Below, piece after piece: positions 8,431 through 16,829 of a stretch of 64,000 nt of DNA. A model generated the notes under the pieces. That model did not search any database. It was not told where the DNA came from and saw only the letters and a program-made list of their open reading frames with translations. How positions within the stretch are numbered: the stretch's first letter is position 1; each line of letters begins with the position of its first letter. This DNA is from Acidicapsa ligni. Its GTDB lineage: Bacteria; Acidobacteriota; Terriglobia; Terriglobales; Acidobacteriaceae. The stretch lies in contig NZ_JAGSYG010000003.1 in the NCBI RefSeq assembly GCF_025685655.1, positions 124,001-188,000 on the forward strand, read 5' to 3'. A program made the position numbers and the translations under genes.

Positions 8431-9426
8431 ATGAAAGTTTTTCTAACAGGCGCGACCGGGTTTGTGGGCCATCATGTGGCCCGCGAACTCGCCGCTCAGG
8501 GCGCTACGCTTCGGTTGCTCGTACGCAAAAGTAGCAATCTCGCCAATCTCGAAGGCATCATCGGCGAGACGTATACTGGCGATCTCTCCGATCCAGAATC
8601 GATCAAGCCCGCACTCGCCGACTGCGATGCGGTAATGCACGTGGCCGCCGATTATCGCCTGTGGATACCCGATCCCAAATCGATGTACCGCGCCAATGTG
8701 GATGGTACCCGCGAGCTACTTCGACTTGCCCGAGAAGCTGGCGTACGCCGCGTTGTCTATACGTCGAGTGTGGCGACTATGGGTTTTCGTGCCGATGGCC
8801 TGATCATCAATGAAGACACGCCTGTATCGCTTTCCTCAATGGTCGGTCATTACAAGCGCTCCAAGTTTCTTGCCGAGCAGGAAGCGATCGCAGCAGCCCG
8901 TGCTGGCCAGCAAGTGATGATCCTGAATCCGACCACGCCCGTAGGATCAAATGACAGCAAGCCTACGCCGACAGGGCGCATCTTCGTGGATTTTCTCAAC
9001 CACAAGTTTCCAGCCTACGTCGATACCGGCCTGAATCTTGTCGATGTCTCTGAAGTGGCTAAAACCCATGTGGCCGCGCTTGAGGTTGGTCGCCCGGGCG
9101 AGCGTTATATTCTCGGCGGCGAAAATCTCACGCTGAAACAGATTCTAGACAAAATGTCCGCCATCACCGGCATCCCATCGCCTACGGTTCAGATTCCATT
9201 CGCTGTGGCCGCAGCCTACGCCTTTTTTGAAGAGAACATCACCGGACGTATCCTTCGAAAAGAGCCTCGCGCCACCCTCGAAGAAGTGCGCATGGGGCGG
9301 AAAAAGATGTTTGCGTCATCGGCCAAAGCGCAGCAGGAGTTGGGCTTTCGCGTTGCTCCTGTGTATCCAGCAATGCGGACAGCAATCGAGTGGTTTCGCG
9401 CAAACGGCTACGCGCCACCGGCATGA
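8431..9426 (+). CDS. hpnA: Hopanoid-associated sugar epimerase HpnA
   Basis: Extended short-chain dehydrogenase/reductase of 331 residues. It opens with the NAD(P)-binding glycine motif GATGFVGHHVAREL, has the catalytic YKRSK (YxxxK) at about residue 145, and LNPTTPVGSNDSKPTPTGRI, a stretch characteristic of the HpnA subgroup. HpnA proteins occur with hopanoid genes; their exact substrate is unsettled, and the usual name reflects dihydroflavonol-reductase/sugar-epimerase similarity. The stop overlaps the start of hpnG (ATGA, 9423-9426). Confidence 0.93.
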   Translation: MKVFLTGATGFVGHHVARELAAQGATLRLLVRKSSNLANLEGIIGETYTGDLSDPESIKPALADCDAVMHVAADYRLWIPDPKSMYRANVDGTRELLRLAREAGVRRVVYTSSVATMGFRADGLIINEDTPVSLSSMVGHYKRSKFLAEQEAIAAARAGQQVMILNPTTPVGSNDSKPTPTGRIFVDFLNHKFPAYVDTGLNLVDVSEVAKTHVAALEVGRPGERYILGGENLTLKQILDKMSAITGIPSPTVQIPFAVAAAYAFFEENITGRILRKEPRATLEEVRMGRKKMFASSAKAQQELGFRVAPVYPAMRTAIEWFRANGYAPPA

Positions 9427-10145
9427 ATACAGCTCCCAGGCCTCGTCCGGTTTTTATCGCAGCTCTGCCGCGTGAGATCGCTTCTCTCGTTAGCCATCGT
9501 GGATGGCGCGCCTACCAAAAGCTCCTTAGCCGCAATATCCATCTCTTTGAACATGACGACGCAATCCTCGCTTGCGCGGGCATGGGCGCAGACCGCGCAG
9601 CCCTTGCAGTAGAAGCCGCGTTGAAACTGGGACCAGCGTCCGAACTCATCTCCATCGGCTGGGCTGGTGCATGCAATGAGCGCCTGCATGTCGGCGATAT
9701 TGTTCATGCAGATATTGTTGTAGACACCAGGACAGGTGAGCGTTTCTTTACCGGTGAAGGCACTCAACCTCAAACCATTCAGACGGTAGTGACCGTCGCC
9801 AGCCCAGCCAGCGCACAGGAAAAACAGCGGCTCGGTGCTGCTTATTCCGCTAGTGCTGTTGATATGGAAGCAGCGGCCGTGGCTCGTCTGGCACGTGCGC
9901 GAGAATTGCCTTTTTACGCCATCAAGGCCATCTCGGACGACGTAACCTTCGAGCTACCAGACCTGGCTCAATTTGCCACTCAGGATGGCCAATTTCGTGA
10001 AGCTGCCTTCGGTTTGCATGTTGCATTGAGGCCGACACTTTGGGCCTCTGTGCTGGCAATGGCAAAGGGCAGTAAACTAGCAGCAGGGCATTTGTGCGCA
10101 GAGGTTGAGACGCACATGCATCCATATCGGAATCGGACGACATGA
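9423..10145 (+). CDS. hpnG: HpnG, adenosylhopane nucleosidase/phosphorylase
   Basis: About 240 residues, related to 5'-methylthioadenosine/S-adenosylhomocysteine nucleosidases. It removes adenine from adenosylhopane to give ribosylhopane. Visible family features are the SIGWAGACNERLHVGDI block, the substrate-binding AVDMEAAAVARLA (Met149, Glu150) and the catalytic-loop SDD (171-173). I chose the ATG at 9423 because it overlaps the hpnA stop as ATGA; an upstream in-frame ATG at 9390 would add MVSRKRLRATG from within hpnA. The stop overlaps the next ATG (10142), continuing the coupled arrangement. Confidence 0.92.
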   Translation: MNTAPRPRPVFIAALPREIASLVSHRGWRAYQKLLSRNIHLFEHDDAILACAGMGADRAALAVEAALKLGPASELISIGWAGACNERLHVGDIVHADIVVDTRTGERFFTGEGTQPQTIQTVVTVASPASAQEKQRLGAAYSASAVDMEAAAVARLARARELPFYAIKAISDDVTFELPDLAQFATQDGQFREAAFGLHVALRPTLWASVLAMAKGSKLAAGHLCAEVETHMHPYRNRTT

Positions 10146-11257
10146 GTACAGCTACCGCAATTTCCGGAACAACATATTCCGAAAGAATTCCCGCCACAAT
10201 GCACGCCGCTGTTTATCGTGGCGTCAATGACGTGCGCGTAGAGACCGTTCCTGTACCTCAAATCGGAGCTGGAGAGATTCTTATCAAAGTAGCGTCGTGC
10301 GGCATCTGCGGCACAGACCTCAAGAAGATTCATAACGGCTCTCATTCGGCGCCCCGCATCTTCGGTCACGAAACAGCCGGCACTATCGTGGCTACCGGCG
10401 CTGACGTCTCAAATTTTTCCGTCGGCGAACGCGTCATGGTCTTCCATCACATTCCATGCCGCAAGTGCTACTACTGCCGAAAGCAGACATTTGCCCAATG
10501 TGCGACTTATAAAAAGGTGGGCGTGGGCGCAGGCTTCGAGCCATCCGGTGGCGGATTCGCCGGATATGTTCGCGTCATGGATTGGATCATTCGCGACGGT
10601 GGTGTCGTGCGAATCCCCGACGGCGTTCCCTTTGAGCAGGCAGCCTTTGTAGAGCCGGTGAATACCTGCCTCAAGGGCGTGAAGATGCTCAATCTGCAAC
10701 CGGACGAAACAGTATTGGTAATCGGGCAAGGTCCTATCGGTATTCTGCTCGCCTCACTTGCTCTACGAACCGGGGCAACAGTCCTCACCTCAGACCTCTA
10801 CCCCGAGCGTCATGCGATCGCAGCAACCTTTGGCCTTTCGAACCCCATCGATGCACGCACCGAAGACGTTGCTGCACGTGCACGCGAAGCAACGGAAGGA
10901 CGCGGCGCAGACGCCGTGTTTGTAGCTGTCGGCGTCGATGCTCTCATCAAAACAGCAATGGACGCGGTTCGTCCTGGCGGCAAAGTTCTTCTCTTCGCTC
11001 AGACTCAGCATGGGGAAGCGATCTTCGATCCGGGCGCTGTATGCATGGATGAAAAAGCGTTATTAGGCTCATATTCAGCGGCTGTCGATATTCAAGAGGA
11101 AGGCGCGCAGCTTGTATTTGATGGCTATCGCAACGGCTTCGATTTGACGAAGCTGATATCGCATCGCTTCCCATTGAAGCAGGCTGTCGAGGCAATCGAT
11201 GTTGCATCTAAACCTACGGCCAGCTCAATGAAAATCATGATAGAGCCAGAAGCCTAG
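10142..11257 (+). CDS. Zinc-dependent alcohol dehydrogenase (MDR family) in the hopanoid operon, first copy
   Basis: 371-residue medium-chain dehydrogenase. Catalytic zinc ligands appear as CGTD (Cys56) and GHE (His76, Glu77). The structural zinc site is complete: Cys106, 109, 112 and 120 in PCRKCYYCRKQTFAQC. The Rossmann motif VIGQGPIGILLA is followed by an aspartate (TSDLYPERH), which usually favours NAD(H). The nearest functional relatives by motif are sorbitol/threonine-type polyol dehydrogenases. It starts inside the hpnG stop codon and is followed 6 bp later by a second, diverged dehydrogenase. Being between hpnG and hpnC, it is a candidate for reducing or oxidising the ribosylhopane side chain; that role is inferred from position. 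Confidence 0.92.
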   Translation: MSTATAISGTTYSERIPATMHAAVYRGVNDVRVETVPVPQIGAGEILIKVASCGICGTDLKKIHNGSHSAPRIFGHETAGTIVATGADVSNFSVGERVMVFHHIPCRKCYYCRKQTFAQCATYKKVGVGAGFEPSGGGFAGYVRVMDWIIRDGGVVRIPDGVPFEQAAFVEPVNTCLKGVKMLNLQPDETVLVIGQGPIGILLASLALRTGATVLTSDLYPERHAIAATFGLSNPIDARTEDVAARAREATEGRGADAVFVAVGVDALIKTAMDAVRPGGKVLLFAQTQHGEAIFDPGAVCMDEKALLGSYSAAVDIQEEGAQLVFDGYRNGFDLTKLISHRFPLKQAVEAIDVASKPTASSMKIMIEPEA

Positions 11258-11263
11258 ATCCGA

Positions 11264-12343
11264 ATGTCAACGACCGTTGCAATCACGACCATGACCGCCG
11301 CAGTTCTCTACGGCAAAGAAGACGTGCGCATTGAACAGGTTCCTGTTCCACATGCCGCTCCTGGCGAGCTGATTGTGCGCGTGGTAGCTGCGCTAACATG
11401 CGGCACAGATCTCAAAATTTATCGGCGCGGCTACCATGCACGAATGATTCAGCCGCCAGCTCTCTTTGGACATGAGGTTTCGGGCATCGTCGTTGAGATA
11501 GGGGATGGCGTTACAAATTTCGCTGTTGGAGATCGCGTAGTCCCGCTTAATTCAGCTCCTTGCGGCAAATGCTATTTCTGCCTGCGCGATCAGGAAAATC
11601 TCTGCGAAGATCTTCTCTTTAACAACGGCGCATATGCGGAATTCATTCGCGTCCCCGCACGTATTGTCGCAAAAAATACGTTGCTCATTCCTAAGGATGT
11701 TCCGCTGGAGTATGCCGCACTTACCGAGCCATTGGCATGTGCCTTACATGGCTTTGAAGATAGCAGCCCGCGACCTGGCGATACCGTCGCAGTCATTGGC
11801 GGAGGGCCGCTGGGCCTGATGATCCTGCATGTCGCCGCGCTCGCTGGATGCAAGGTAATTGCAGTAGTCAAGCGTAATGCACAGGTTGAGGCAGCGCGTT
11901 CTCTGGGCGCTGCTCATGTGATCCAGACAACGGACGTTACAGACGTCGCCGCCGCCGTGTGTGCGCTCACGCCTAATCAGCGCGGCGTCGACATCGCTAT
12001 CGAAGCAGTAGCCCTTCCAGAGACATGGCACCAGGCTGTGGCCATGGTGCGCAATGGTGGTGTGGTGAACTTCTTCGGCGGTCCCGCTGCGGGTACAGAA
12101 GTGAGCCTGGATACCAATAGATTGCACTATGGCGATCTCACGCTTAAAGCTACTTTTCACCACACGCCTGCAATCTGCCGTCAAGCGTTTGCATTGATAG
12201 CGAGTGGTGAGTTTAACGCCGAGCGTTTCATTACCGGCCATGCTCCATTAAGTGAATTGAATGCAGTCTTCACTCAATTGCTTGATCGCGGCAACGACAT
12301 CAAGACGGCGATTCTTCCTGGCATGACGGAGATAGAACGATAG
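11264..12343 (+). CDS. Zinc-dependent alcohol dehydrogenase (MDR family) in the hopanoid operon, second copy
   Basis: 359 residues, same fold as the preceding gene but clearly diverged, so not a recent duplicate. Catalytic zinc ligands are CGTD (Cys46) and GHE (His70, Glu71); the structural site is complete (Cys100, 103, 106, 114 in PCGKCYFCLRDQENLC). The Rossmann motif is VIGGGPLGLMIL, and the end of the second strand reads VVKRNAQ, basic rather than acidic, which hints at NADP(H) rather than NAD(H). It lies 6 bp after the first dehydrogenase and 1 bp before hpnC, so it is part of the same message. The likely substrate is a hopanoid side chain or its sugar precursor, but nothing in the sequence proves this. 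Confidence 0.92.
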   Translation: MSTTVAITTMTAAVLYGKEDVRIEQVPVPHAAPGELIVRVVAALTCGTDLKIYRRGYHARMIQPPALFGHEVSGIVVEIGDGVTNFAVGDRVVPLNSAPCGKCYFCLRDQENLCEDLLFNNGAYAEFIRVPARIVAKNTLLIPKDVPLEYAALTEPLACALHGFEDSSPRPGDTVAVIGGGPLGLMILHVAALAGCKVIAVVKRNAQVEAARSLGAAHVIQTTDVTDVAAAVCALTPNQRGVDIAIEAVALPETWHQAVAMVRNGGVVNFFGGPAAGTEVSLDTNRLHYGDLTLKATFHHTPAICRQAFALIASGEFNAERFITGHAPLSELNAVFTQLLDRGNDIKTAILPGMTEIER

Positions 12344-12344
12344 C

Positions 12345-13328
12345 ATGAGCAGCGTAAGTAAAACCGCCGAAGTAACCAGCCAGCGTGAACTGCTTTTGGA
12401 GCAAGGTTGGGCGTCTCTGCCCACCAATTATCGTTTTCCTGTGACGCCGCCTACATTAGAAGAAGCCCGTGCCTGGTGCAAACATCTGGCCGAGACACAT
12501 TACGAAAATTTTCATGTCGCGTCCTGGTTTCTGCCTAAGAAATTTCGTCCGCATTTCCACGCTATCTATGCTTACTGCCGCGTCTCTGACGATCTCGGCG
12601 ACGAGACAGGTAATCGTGAGCAGTCGCTTGCGTTGCTCGATTTATGGCGCGAAGAACTGGATGCCTGTTATGCGGGCAAAGCGCGCCATCCTGTCTTCGT
12701 CGCGCTTGCTGAAACGATTCGCATCTGCAGGATTCCCAAAGAGCCATTCGCTGATCTGCTCATCGCTTTCAAGCAGGATCAGATCATAACTCGATTCGCC
12801 TCTATGGATGAAGTTCTGGCCTACTGCCGCTACTCCGCCAATCCAGTCGGACGGCTAGTGTTGTATGCCTGCGGCTACTCCGATCCAGAGAGATTTCGTC
12901 TTTCCGATGCAACTTGTACGGCACTGCAATTGGCCAACTTCTGGCAGGATGTTGCGGAAGACTATCAGCGCGATCGCATCTATCTTCCGCAGGATGCAAT
13001 GCAACGCTTCGGCGTGACGGAAGCGTTGATTGCCAGCGGACAAGCCACGCCTGAATTTCGTGCGCTGCTCAAGTATGAGGTTGCGTATGCACAATCGCTG
13101 TTTGAAGCAGGACTGCCTTTGCTTGAGATGGTAGATGCTGAACTCGCACTCGATCTGGATCTCTTCAGCCGCGGCGGCATGGAGATTCTCCGAGCAATAG
13201 AAAAGCGCAATTATGACGTGCTGACAGAGCGACCAGCTATCTCCAAGGCAACGAAGATCGCGCTCGCCTTGCGCGCCGTCTCGGGCAAGCTTTTACCATG
13301 GACGCGATTGAAGGCGAGGGCAGCGTGA
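12345..13328 (+). CDS. hpnC: Squalene synthase HpnC (hydroxysqualene-forming)
   Basis: Trans-isoprenyl diphosphate synthase-like protein of 327 residues that converts presqualene diphosphate to hydroxysqualene. Two aspartate-rich motifs are present: YCRVSDDLGDE and NFWQDVAEDYQRDRIYLP; the NFWQD form and the N-terminal ENFHVASWFLPKKFRPHF are typical of HpnC rather than HpnD. It works with HpnD and HpnE, both immediately downstream. The stop TGA shares its last base with the start of hpnD (TGATG), a tight coupling. Confidence 0.95.
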   Translation: MSSVSKTAEVTSQRELLLEQGWASLPTNYRFPVTPPTLEEARAWCKHLAETHYENFHVASWFLPKKFRPHFHAIYAYCRVSDDLGDETGNREQSLALLDLWREELDACYAGKARHPVFVALAETIRICRIPKEPFADLLIAFKQDQIITRFASMDEVLAYCRYSANPVGRLVLYACGYSDPERFRLSDATCTALQLANFWQDVAEDYQRDRIYLPQDAMQRFGVTEALIASGQATPEFRALLKYEVAYAQSLFEAGLPLLEMVDAELALDLDLFSRGGMEILRAIEKRNYDVLTERPAISKATKIALALRAVSGKLLPWTRLKARAA

Positions 13329-14272
13329 TGGCTGATCTTCAAGCCGCATCGATCGAGATCCCAACTCTGGATGAGTCCTATGCGGTCTGTTGTGCAATCG
13401 CCAAGCGCGAGGCAAAGAATTTTTATTACTCCTTTGTAGCTCTGCCCGAGGCTCGTCGCAACGCAATCTGCGCTATCTACGCCTTCATGCGCAAGGCGGA
13501 CGATCTCTCTGACGATGAGAGCCTCTCGCTCGACGAACGCCGCTGCCTCATGGATAACTGGCTTGCCGATTGGAAATGCGCTCGCAGTGGGTCACCGACC
13601 TCTGACCCTGTGTTCATTGCAGTCAGAGATGCTGCGTCAAGCTTCAACATTCCTTATAGCCTGCTCGACGAACTGGTCGCGGGCACTACGATGGACCTCG
13701 ATGCGCGTCCTTCCAATCAGCCCGACACCTACGCAACATTCGCTGATCTATATCGTTATTGCTATCTTGTAGCCTCCGTTGTTGGACTCGTCTGCATCCG
13801 CATCTTCGGCTACTCAGAGCCATATGCAGAGAAGCTTGCGGAAGAAACGGGCATAGCTTTTCAACTCACCAATATCCTGCGTGATGTGGCCGAGGATGCA
13901 GAACGCAATCGTGTATACCTGCCGCTCGAAGACCTGGCCGCGCATGGCGTTTCACTCGATCAGCTGCTACATCGCAATGGCCGCGATATCACGCCGAAGG
14001 AACGCGCATTACTGAAGTCGATAGCGGATCGCGCCGAGGCATACTATGCCTCGGCGCAGCAGCTCTTGCCGCTGATAGATCCGGAAAGCCGCCCAGCCCT
14101 GTGGGTCTTGGTATCGATCTATCATTCGCTGTTGAAGCGTATTGTGAGTGCGGATTATGACGTCTTCTCAAAACGCGCAAGTGTTCCGACCGTCAAAAAG
14201 TTAAGCATCTTATTTGTCGGCATAACGCGCATGGGAGCAATGCGGCTCTCCCGCCGGATATTCTCTCAATAG
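13328..14272 (+). CDS. hpnD: Presqualene diphosphate synthase HpnD
   Basis: Condenses two farnesyl diphosphates to presqualene diphosphate. About 314 residues with motifs FMRKADDLSDDE and NILRDVAEDAERNRVYLP, and KREAKNFYYSFVALP near the start, all usual for HpnD. An ATG ten codons upstream (13298) is in frame but lies inside hpnC; the ATG at 13328 overlaps the hpnC stop and gives the conventional N-terminus. It is followed 5 bp later by hpnE. HpnC and HpnD share a fold but differ throughout, as in other hpnCDE operons. Confidence 0.95.
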   Translation: MADLQAASIEIPTLDESYAVCCAIAKREAKNFYYSFVALPEARRNAICAIYAFMRKADDLSDDESLSLDERRCLMDNWLADWKCARSGSPTSDPVFIAVRDAASSFNIPYSLLDELVAGTTMDLDARPSNQPDTYATFADLYRYCYLVASVVGLVCIRIFGYSEPYAEKLAEETGIAFQLTNILRDVAEDAERNRVYLPLEDLAAHGVSLDQLLHRNGRDITPKERALLKSIADRAEAYYASAQQLLPLIDPESRPALWVLVSIYHSLLKRIVSADYDVFSKRASVPTVKKLSILFVGITRMGAMRLSRRIFSQ

Positions 14273-14277
14273 CGAAT

Positions 14278-15714
14278 ATGACAGCCGCCTCTATCTCTTC
14301 GACCCCCGGAATCCGCAAGACGCAACACGTCGTGACCATCGTCGGCGGCGGAGTGGCAGGCCTCACTGCGGCTTGTGCTCTAGCCGACGCCGGCTTTCGC
14401 GTCCAAGTGTTGGAACGCCGCAGCTATCCAGGAGGACGTGCGTCTTCCTATCTGCATCCGGGTACTGGCGAGGTCATTGATAACTGTCAGCATGTACTCT
14501 TCGGTTGCTGTACAAATCTCATCGATTTATACCAACGTATCGGAGTAGCGGATAAGATTTTCTGGGACAGTAAGATGACTTTGATCGAGCCCGGTGGACG
14601 ACGTTCTGTGCTGGCACCATCCAGCCTTCCAGCGCCAATGCACGGCCTTCCCGGCATCCTCAAATCAAATTGCTTTTCATTGGCTGACAAGTTCTCAATC
14701 ATCTTTGCCCTTGTTAGCGTAATGTTGAAGAAAAAACAAGACCCTGATGAAGATCTTGCAAGCTGGCTGAAGTCCCATAGGCAGACGCGTGGCGCAATGA
14801 ATCGTTTCTGGTGGCTGGTAATAGCCAGTGCTTTGAACGCCGATCTTGATCAGATAGCGATGCCTTATGCTGCAAAAGTTATTCGCGAACTGTTTCTCAA
14901 CTCGGCCAACGCAGGCAGCATGGGCATGAGCACCGTACCATTAAGCGACTTGTATCGCGGCGCAGAGGATTACCTCAAAGCTCGTCACAGCGAAATCATC
15001 TACAACGCCAACGTCGATGCCGCCGAGTGGGACGAAGAGGCTCAGCTATGGACCGTGACCGCTGCGGGCAAGCCCTACGTCTCTGAAAGCCTCATCCTCG
15101 CGTTGCCCTTTGAAGCGACCGCGAAACTGCTGCCAAAGATGCCCGCGAACGAAGACGCAATCCAGCTTGCAGAAGAACTCAAAAAGCTGGAGCATTGGCC
15201 TATCTGCAGCGTTCATCTATGGTTTGACCGCGAGATAACAGAACTGCCTCATGCAGTGCTCCTCGATCGAGATATTCACTGGATGTATCACAAGTCTCGC
15301 TGGCAGCCGCAGCGAAACTCAAATGCCAGTTACATCGAACTCGTAGTCAGCGTCTCACGTGAGTTTGCGGCGCTTAGCCGAGAGCAGGCATTGGCGCGCG
15401 CGATAGAACAACTCGCCGAATTTTTCCCTGAAGTAAAGAAGGCGAAGATAGTAAAGTCCGCGCTGATCAAGGAAGTCCGTGCCACCTTCGGTGTTCCGCC
15501 CGGAATAGACGCTGTGCGTCCAAGTGCTGTTTCTCCCTGGCCTAACTGCTTTCTCGCCGGGGACTGGATTGCGACCGGATGGCCCTCAACAATGGAGAGC
15601 GCAGCTCGCAGCGGCTATCTCGCTGCAGAAGCGTTATGCAACAACCTGGGGGACGATCGTCAGTTACTCGTCGCAGACCTCAAACCGACAGGCTTGATGC
15701 GATTTTTCTGCTAG
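14278..15714 (+). CDS. hpnE: Hydroxysqualene dehydroxylase HpnE
   Basis: FAD-dependent oxidoreductase of 478 residues that reduces hydroxysqualene to squalene, completing the HpnCDE route. The dinucleotide motif VTIVGGGVAGLTAACALADA and the flavoprotein-family stretch RRSYPGGRASSY lie near the N-terminus; the C-terminal FAD block CFLAGDWIATGWPSTMESA is intact. It is the last gene of the hopanoid operon and ends 5 bp before a convergent gene. The operon therefore holds everything from farnesyl diphosphate to ribosylhopane, but no hpnN transporter, hpnP methylase or hpnO aminotransferase. Confidence 0.95.
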   Translation: MTAASISSTPGIRKTQHVVTIVGGGVAGLTAACALADAGFRVQVLERRSYPGGRASSYLHPGTGEVIDNCQHVLFGCCTNLIDLYQRIGVADKIFWDSKMTLIEPGGRRSVLAPSSLPAPMHGLPGILKSNCFSLADKFSIIFALVSVMLKKKQDPDEDLASWLKSHRQTRGAMNRFWWLVIASALNADLDQIAMPYAAKVIRELFLNSANAGSMGMSTVPLSDLYRGAEDYLKARHSEIIYNANVDAAEWDEEAQLWTVTAAGKPYVSESLILALPFEATAKLLPKMPANEDAIQLAEELKKLEHWPICSVHLWFDREITELPHAVLLDRDIHWMYHKSRWQPQRNSNASYIELVVSVSREFAALSREQALARAIEQLAEFFPEVKKAKIVKSALIKEVRATFGVPPGIDAVRPSAVSPWPNCFLAGDWIATGWPSTMESAARSGYLAAEALCNNLGDDRQLLVADLKPTGLMRFFC

Positions 15715-15719
15715 AAAAT

Positions 15720-16319
15720 TCAACGAGGCTTTTGCGTTGCCTCTGCAGCTGAATCCTCGCGCTCCTGGCCCTTTTCGTCTTTGTGTGTGGCAAAATAATC
15801 TTCCTGTTCCCTCAGCAGGCGCGTCGTCTGATCCGACAGTTCTTCACTACTCTCGATTGCCTCTTTACGCGCCAGATCAAAGCCCGATTCGCCGGGAAGA
15901 GCACGCAGAATAGCAATCCAGCGTGGTGTTGCCTCCGTCAGTGATTTCAATGCCTTGCGGATATCCGAATGCCGATCGGAGTACATATCAAGATTACTGC
16001 CCAATTCATCCATCAACGAGGTCAGATCTTGTATCGCATTATCAAGTTTGATCACGCGCTGACCAGACTTCGGTCTGCTCGTAAGATCCTTGATCCTGGC
16101 GGCATGTTCATCCACGAACTTGGTATAAAGCCGGATGCGCTGGTCAGGGAAAACCGAGCTTTCGCGCACCTGCTCGATCTCCGCTTCTGTCAACGTCTCA
16201 CGCCGCGGATGTTGCGCAAACGCAGGCAGGGTTGCGATTGGCGCACCGAGCAGAATGAGATACAAAAGACCAGCAACGTGTATTCGCGTCATATAGCAAT
16301 CGTGCGGTCGCCCGCGCAT
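15720..16319 (-). CDS. Exported helical protein of unknown function
   Basis: 199 residues from an ATG at 16319, or 190 from the ATG at 16292 (MTRIHVAGLLYLILLGAP), which gives a cleaner signal peptide ending near PAFAQ. No known domain recognised. The mature part is strongly helical and charged, with repeated patterns such as IKDLTSRP, IQDLTSLMDELGSN and EELSDQTTRLLREQEDY that could form coiled coils. It is the last of three genes on this strand (TPR protein, 163-residue exported protein, this one) separated by about 7 and 11 bp, so they likely form an operon and act together in the periplasm or cell envelope. Confidence 0.8.
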   Translation of the reverse strand: MRGRPHDCYMTRIHVAGLLYLILLGAPIATLPAFAQHPRRETLTEAEIEQVRESSVFPDQRIRLYTKFVDEHAARIKDLTSRPKSGQRVIKLDNAIQDLTSLMDELGSNLDMYSDRHSDIRKALKSLTEATPRWIAILRALPGESGFDLARKEAIESSEELSDQTTRLLREQEDYFATHKDEKGQEREDSAAEATQKPR

Positions 16320-16326
16320 CGTTCCT

Positions 16327-16818
16327 TTACTTGCGAAAAACCTGCATCATCGTTTCTGTTTGAACCTGGTTTACCTGCGCGAGTGCCTGCTGCACAAGCG
16401 GCCGATCTTCCATCGAACTCGTATGCAGTAATTCATTCAGGCGAAAGGCTGTATGTCGCAACAGGATTTGCGCATTCTTCAGTCGCTTTTCGTCATTCGA
16501 CATGGCCAGGTGAATCTTTTGTGAGAAGAGTGTGACGCGTTTTAAAGTGTAGGCAGCTTTATCTATTTCTCCGGACGCGTACTGAGCCGAAGAGTATTCA
16601 ATCATTTCGTGAACCAGTTCGGCGTAGAGATAACACTGTTCACGAGGCGAAGCAAGGTTGGCTTTCGCCTCCAGTGCTGCGATGCTCTGCGCATCCGGCT
16701 GTTTAGAATCGACTGGCGCCCCGGATGAGCGGGGACAATTGAAGGTGACGACTAGAGCGAGCACTGCGACAGGAACCATGGTACGCATAGGATGCCCCCA
16801 CTGCATTGGTTTCCACAT
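16327..16818 (-). CDS. Small exported helical protein of unknown function
   Basis: 163 residues from the ATG at 16818; a second ATG (16788, MRTMVPVAVLALVVTF) gives a compact signal peptide and may be the true start. The mature protein is all-helical in appearance, with REQCYLYAELVHEMIEYSSAQYA and alternating hydrophobic heptads. No family recognised. It sits between the TPR gene and the 199-residue exported protein, only a few bases from each. The two small proteins share length, export signal and helical character but no obvious sequence identity. Confidence 0.8.
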   Translation of the reverse strand: MWKPMQWGHPMRTMVPVAVLALVVTFNCPRSSGAPVDSKQPDAQSIAALEAKANLASPREQCYLYAELVHEMIEYSSAQYASGEIDKAAYTLKRVTLFSQKIHLAMSNDEKRLKNAQILLRHTAFRLNELLHTSSMEDRPLVQQALAQVNQVQTETMMQVFRK

Positions 16819-16829
16819 CTACGGCTGGC

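Noticed and set aside
10142..12343. Recent tandem duplication of one dehydrogenase gene
   Set aside because: The two proteins share fold and zinc motifs but differ throughout, including the cofactor region, so they are old paralogues or separate recruits.
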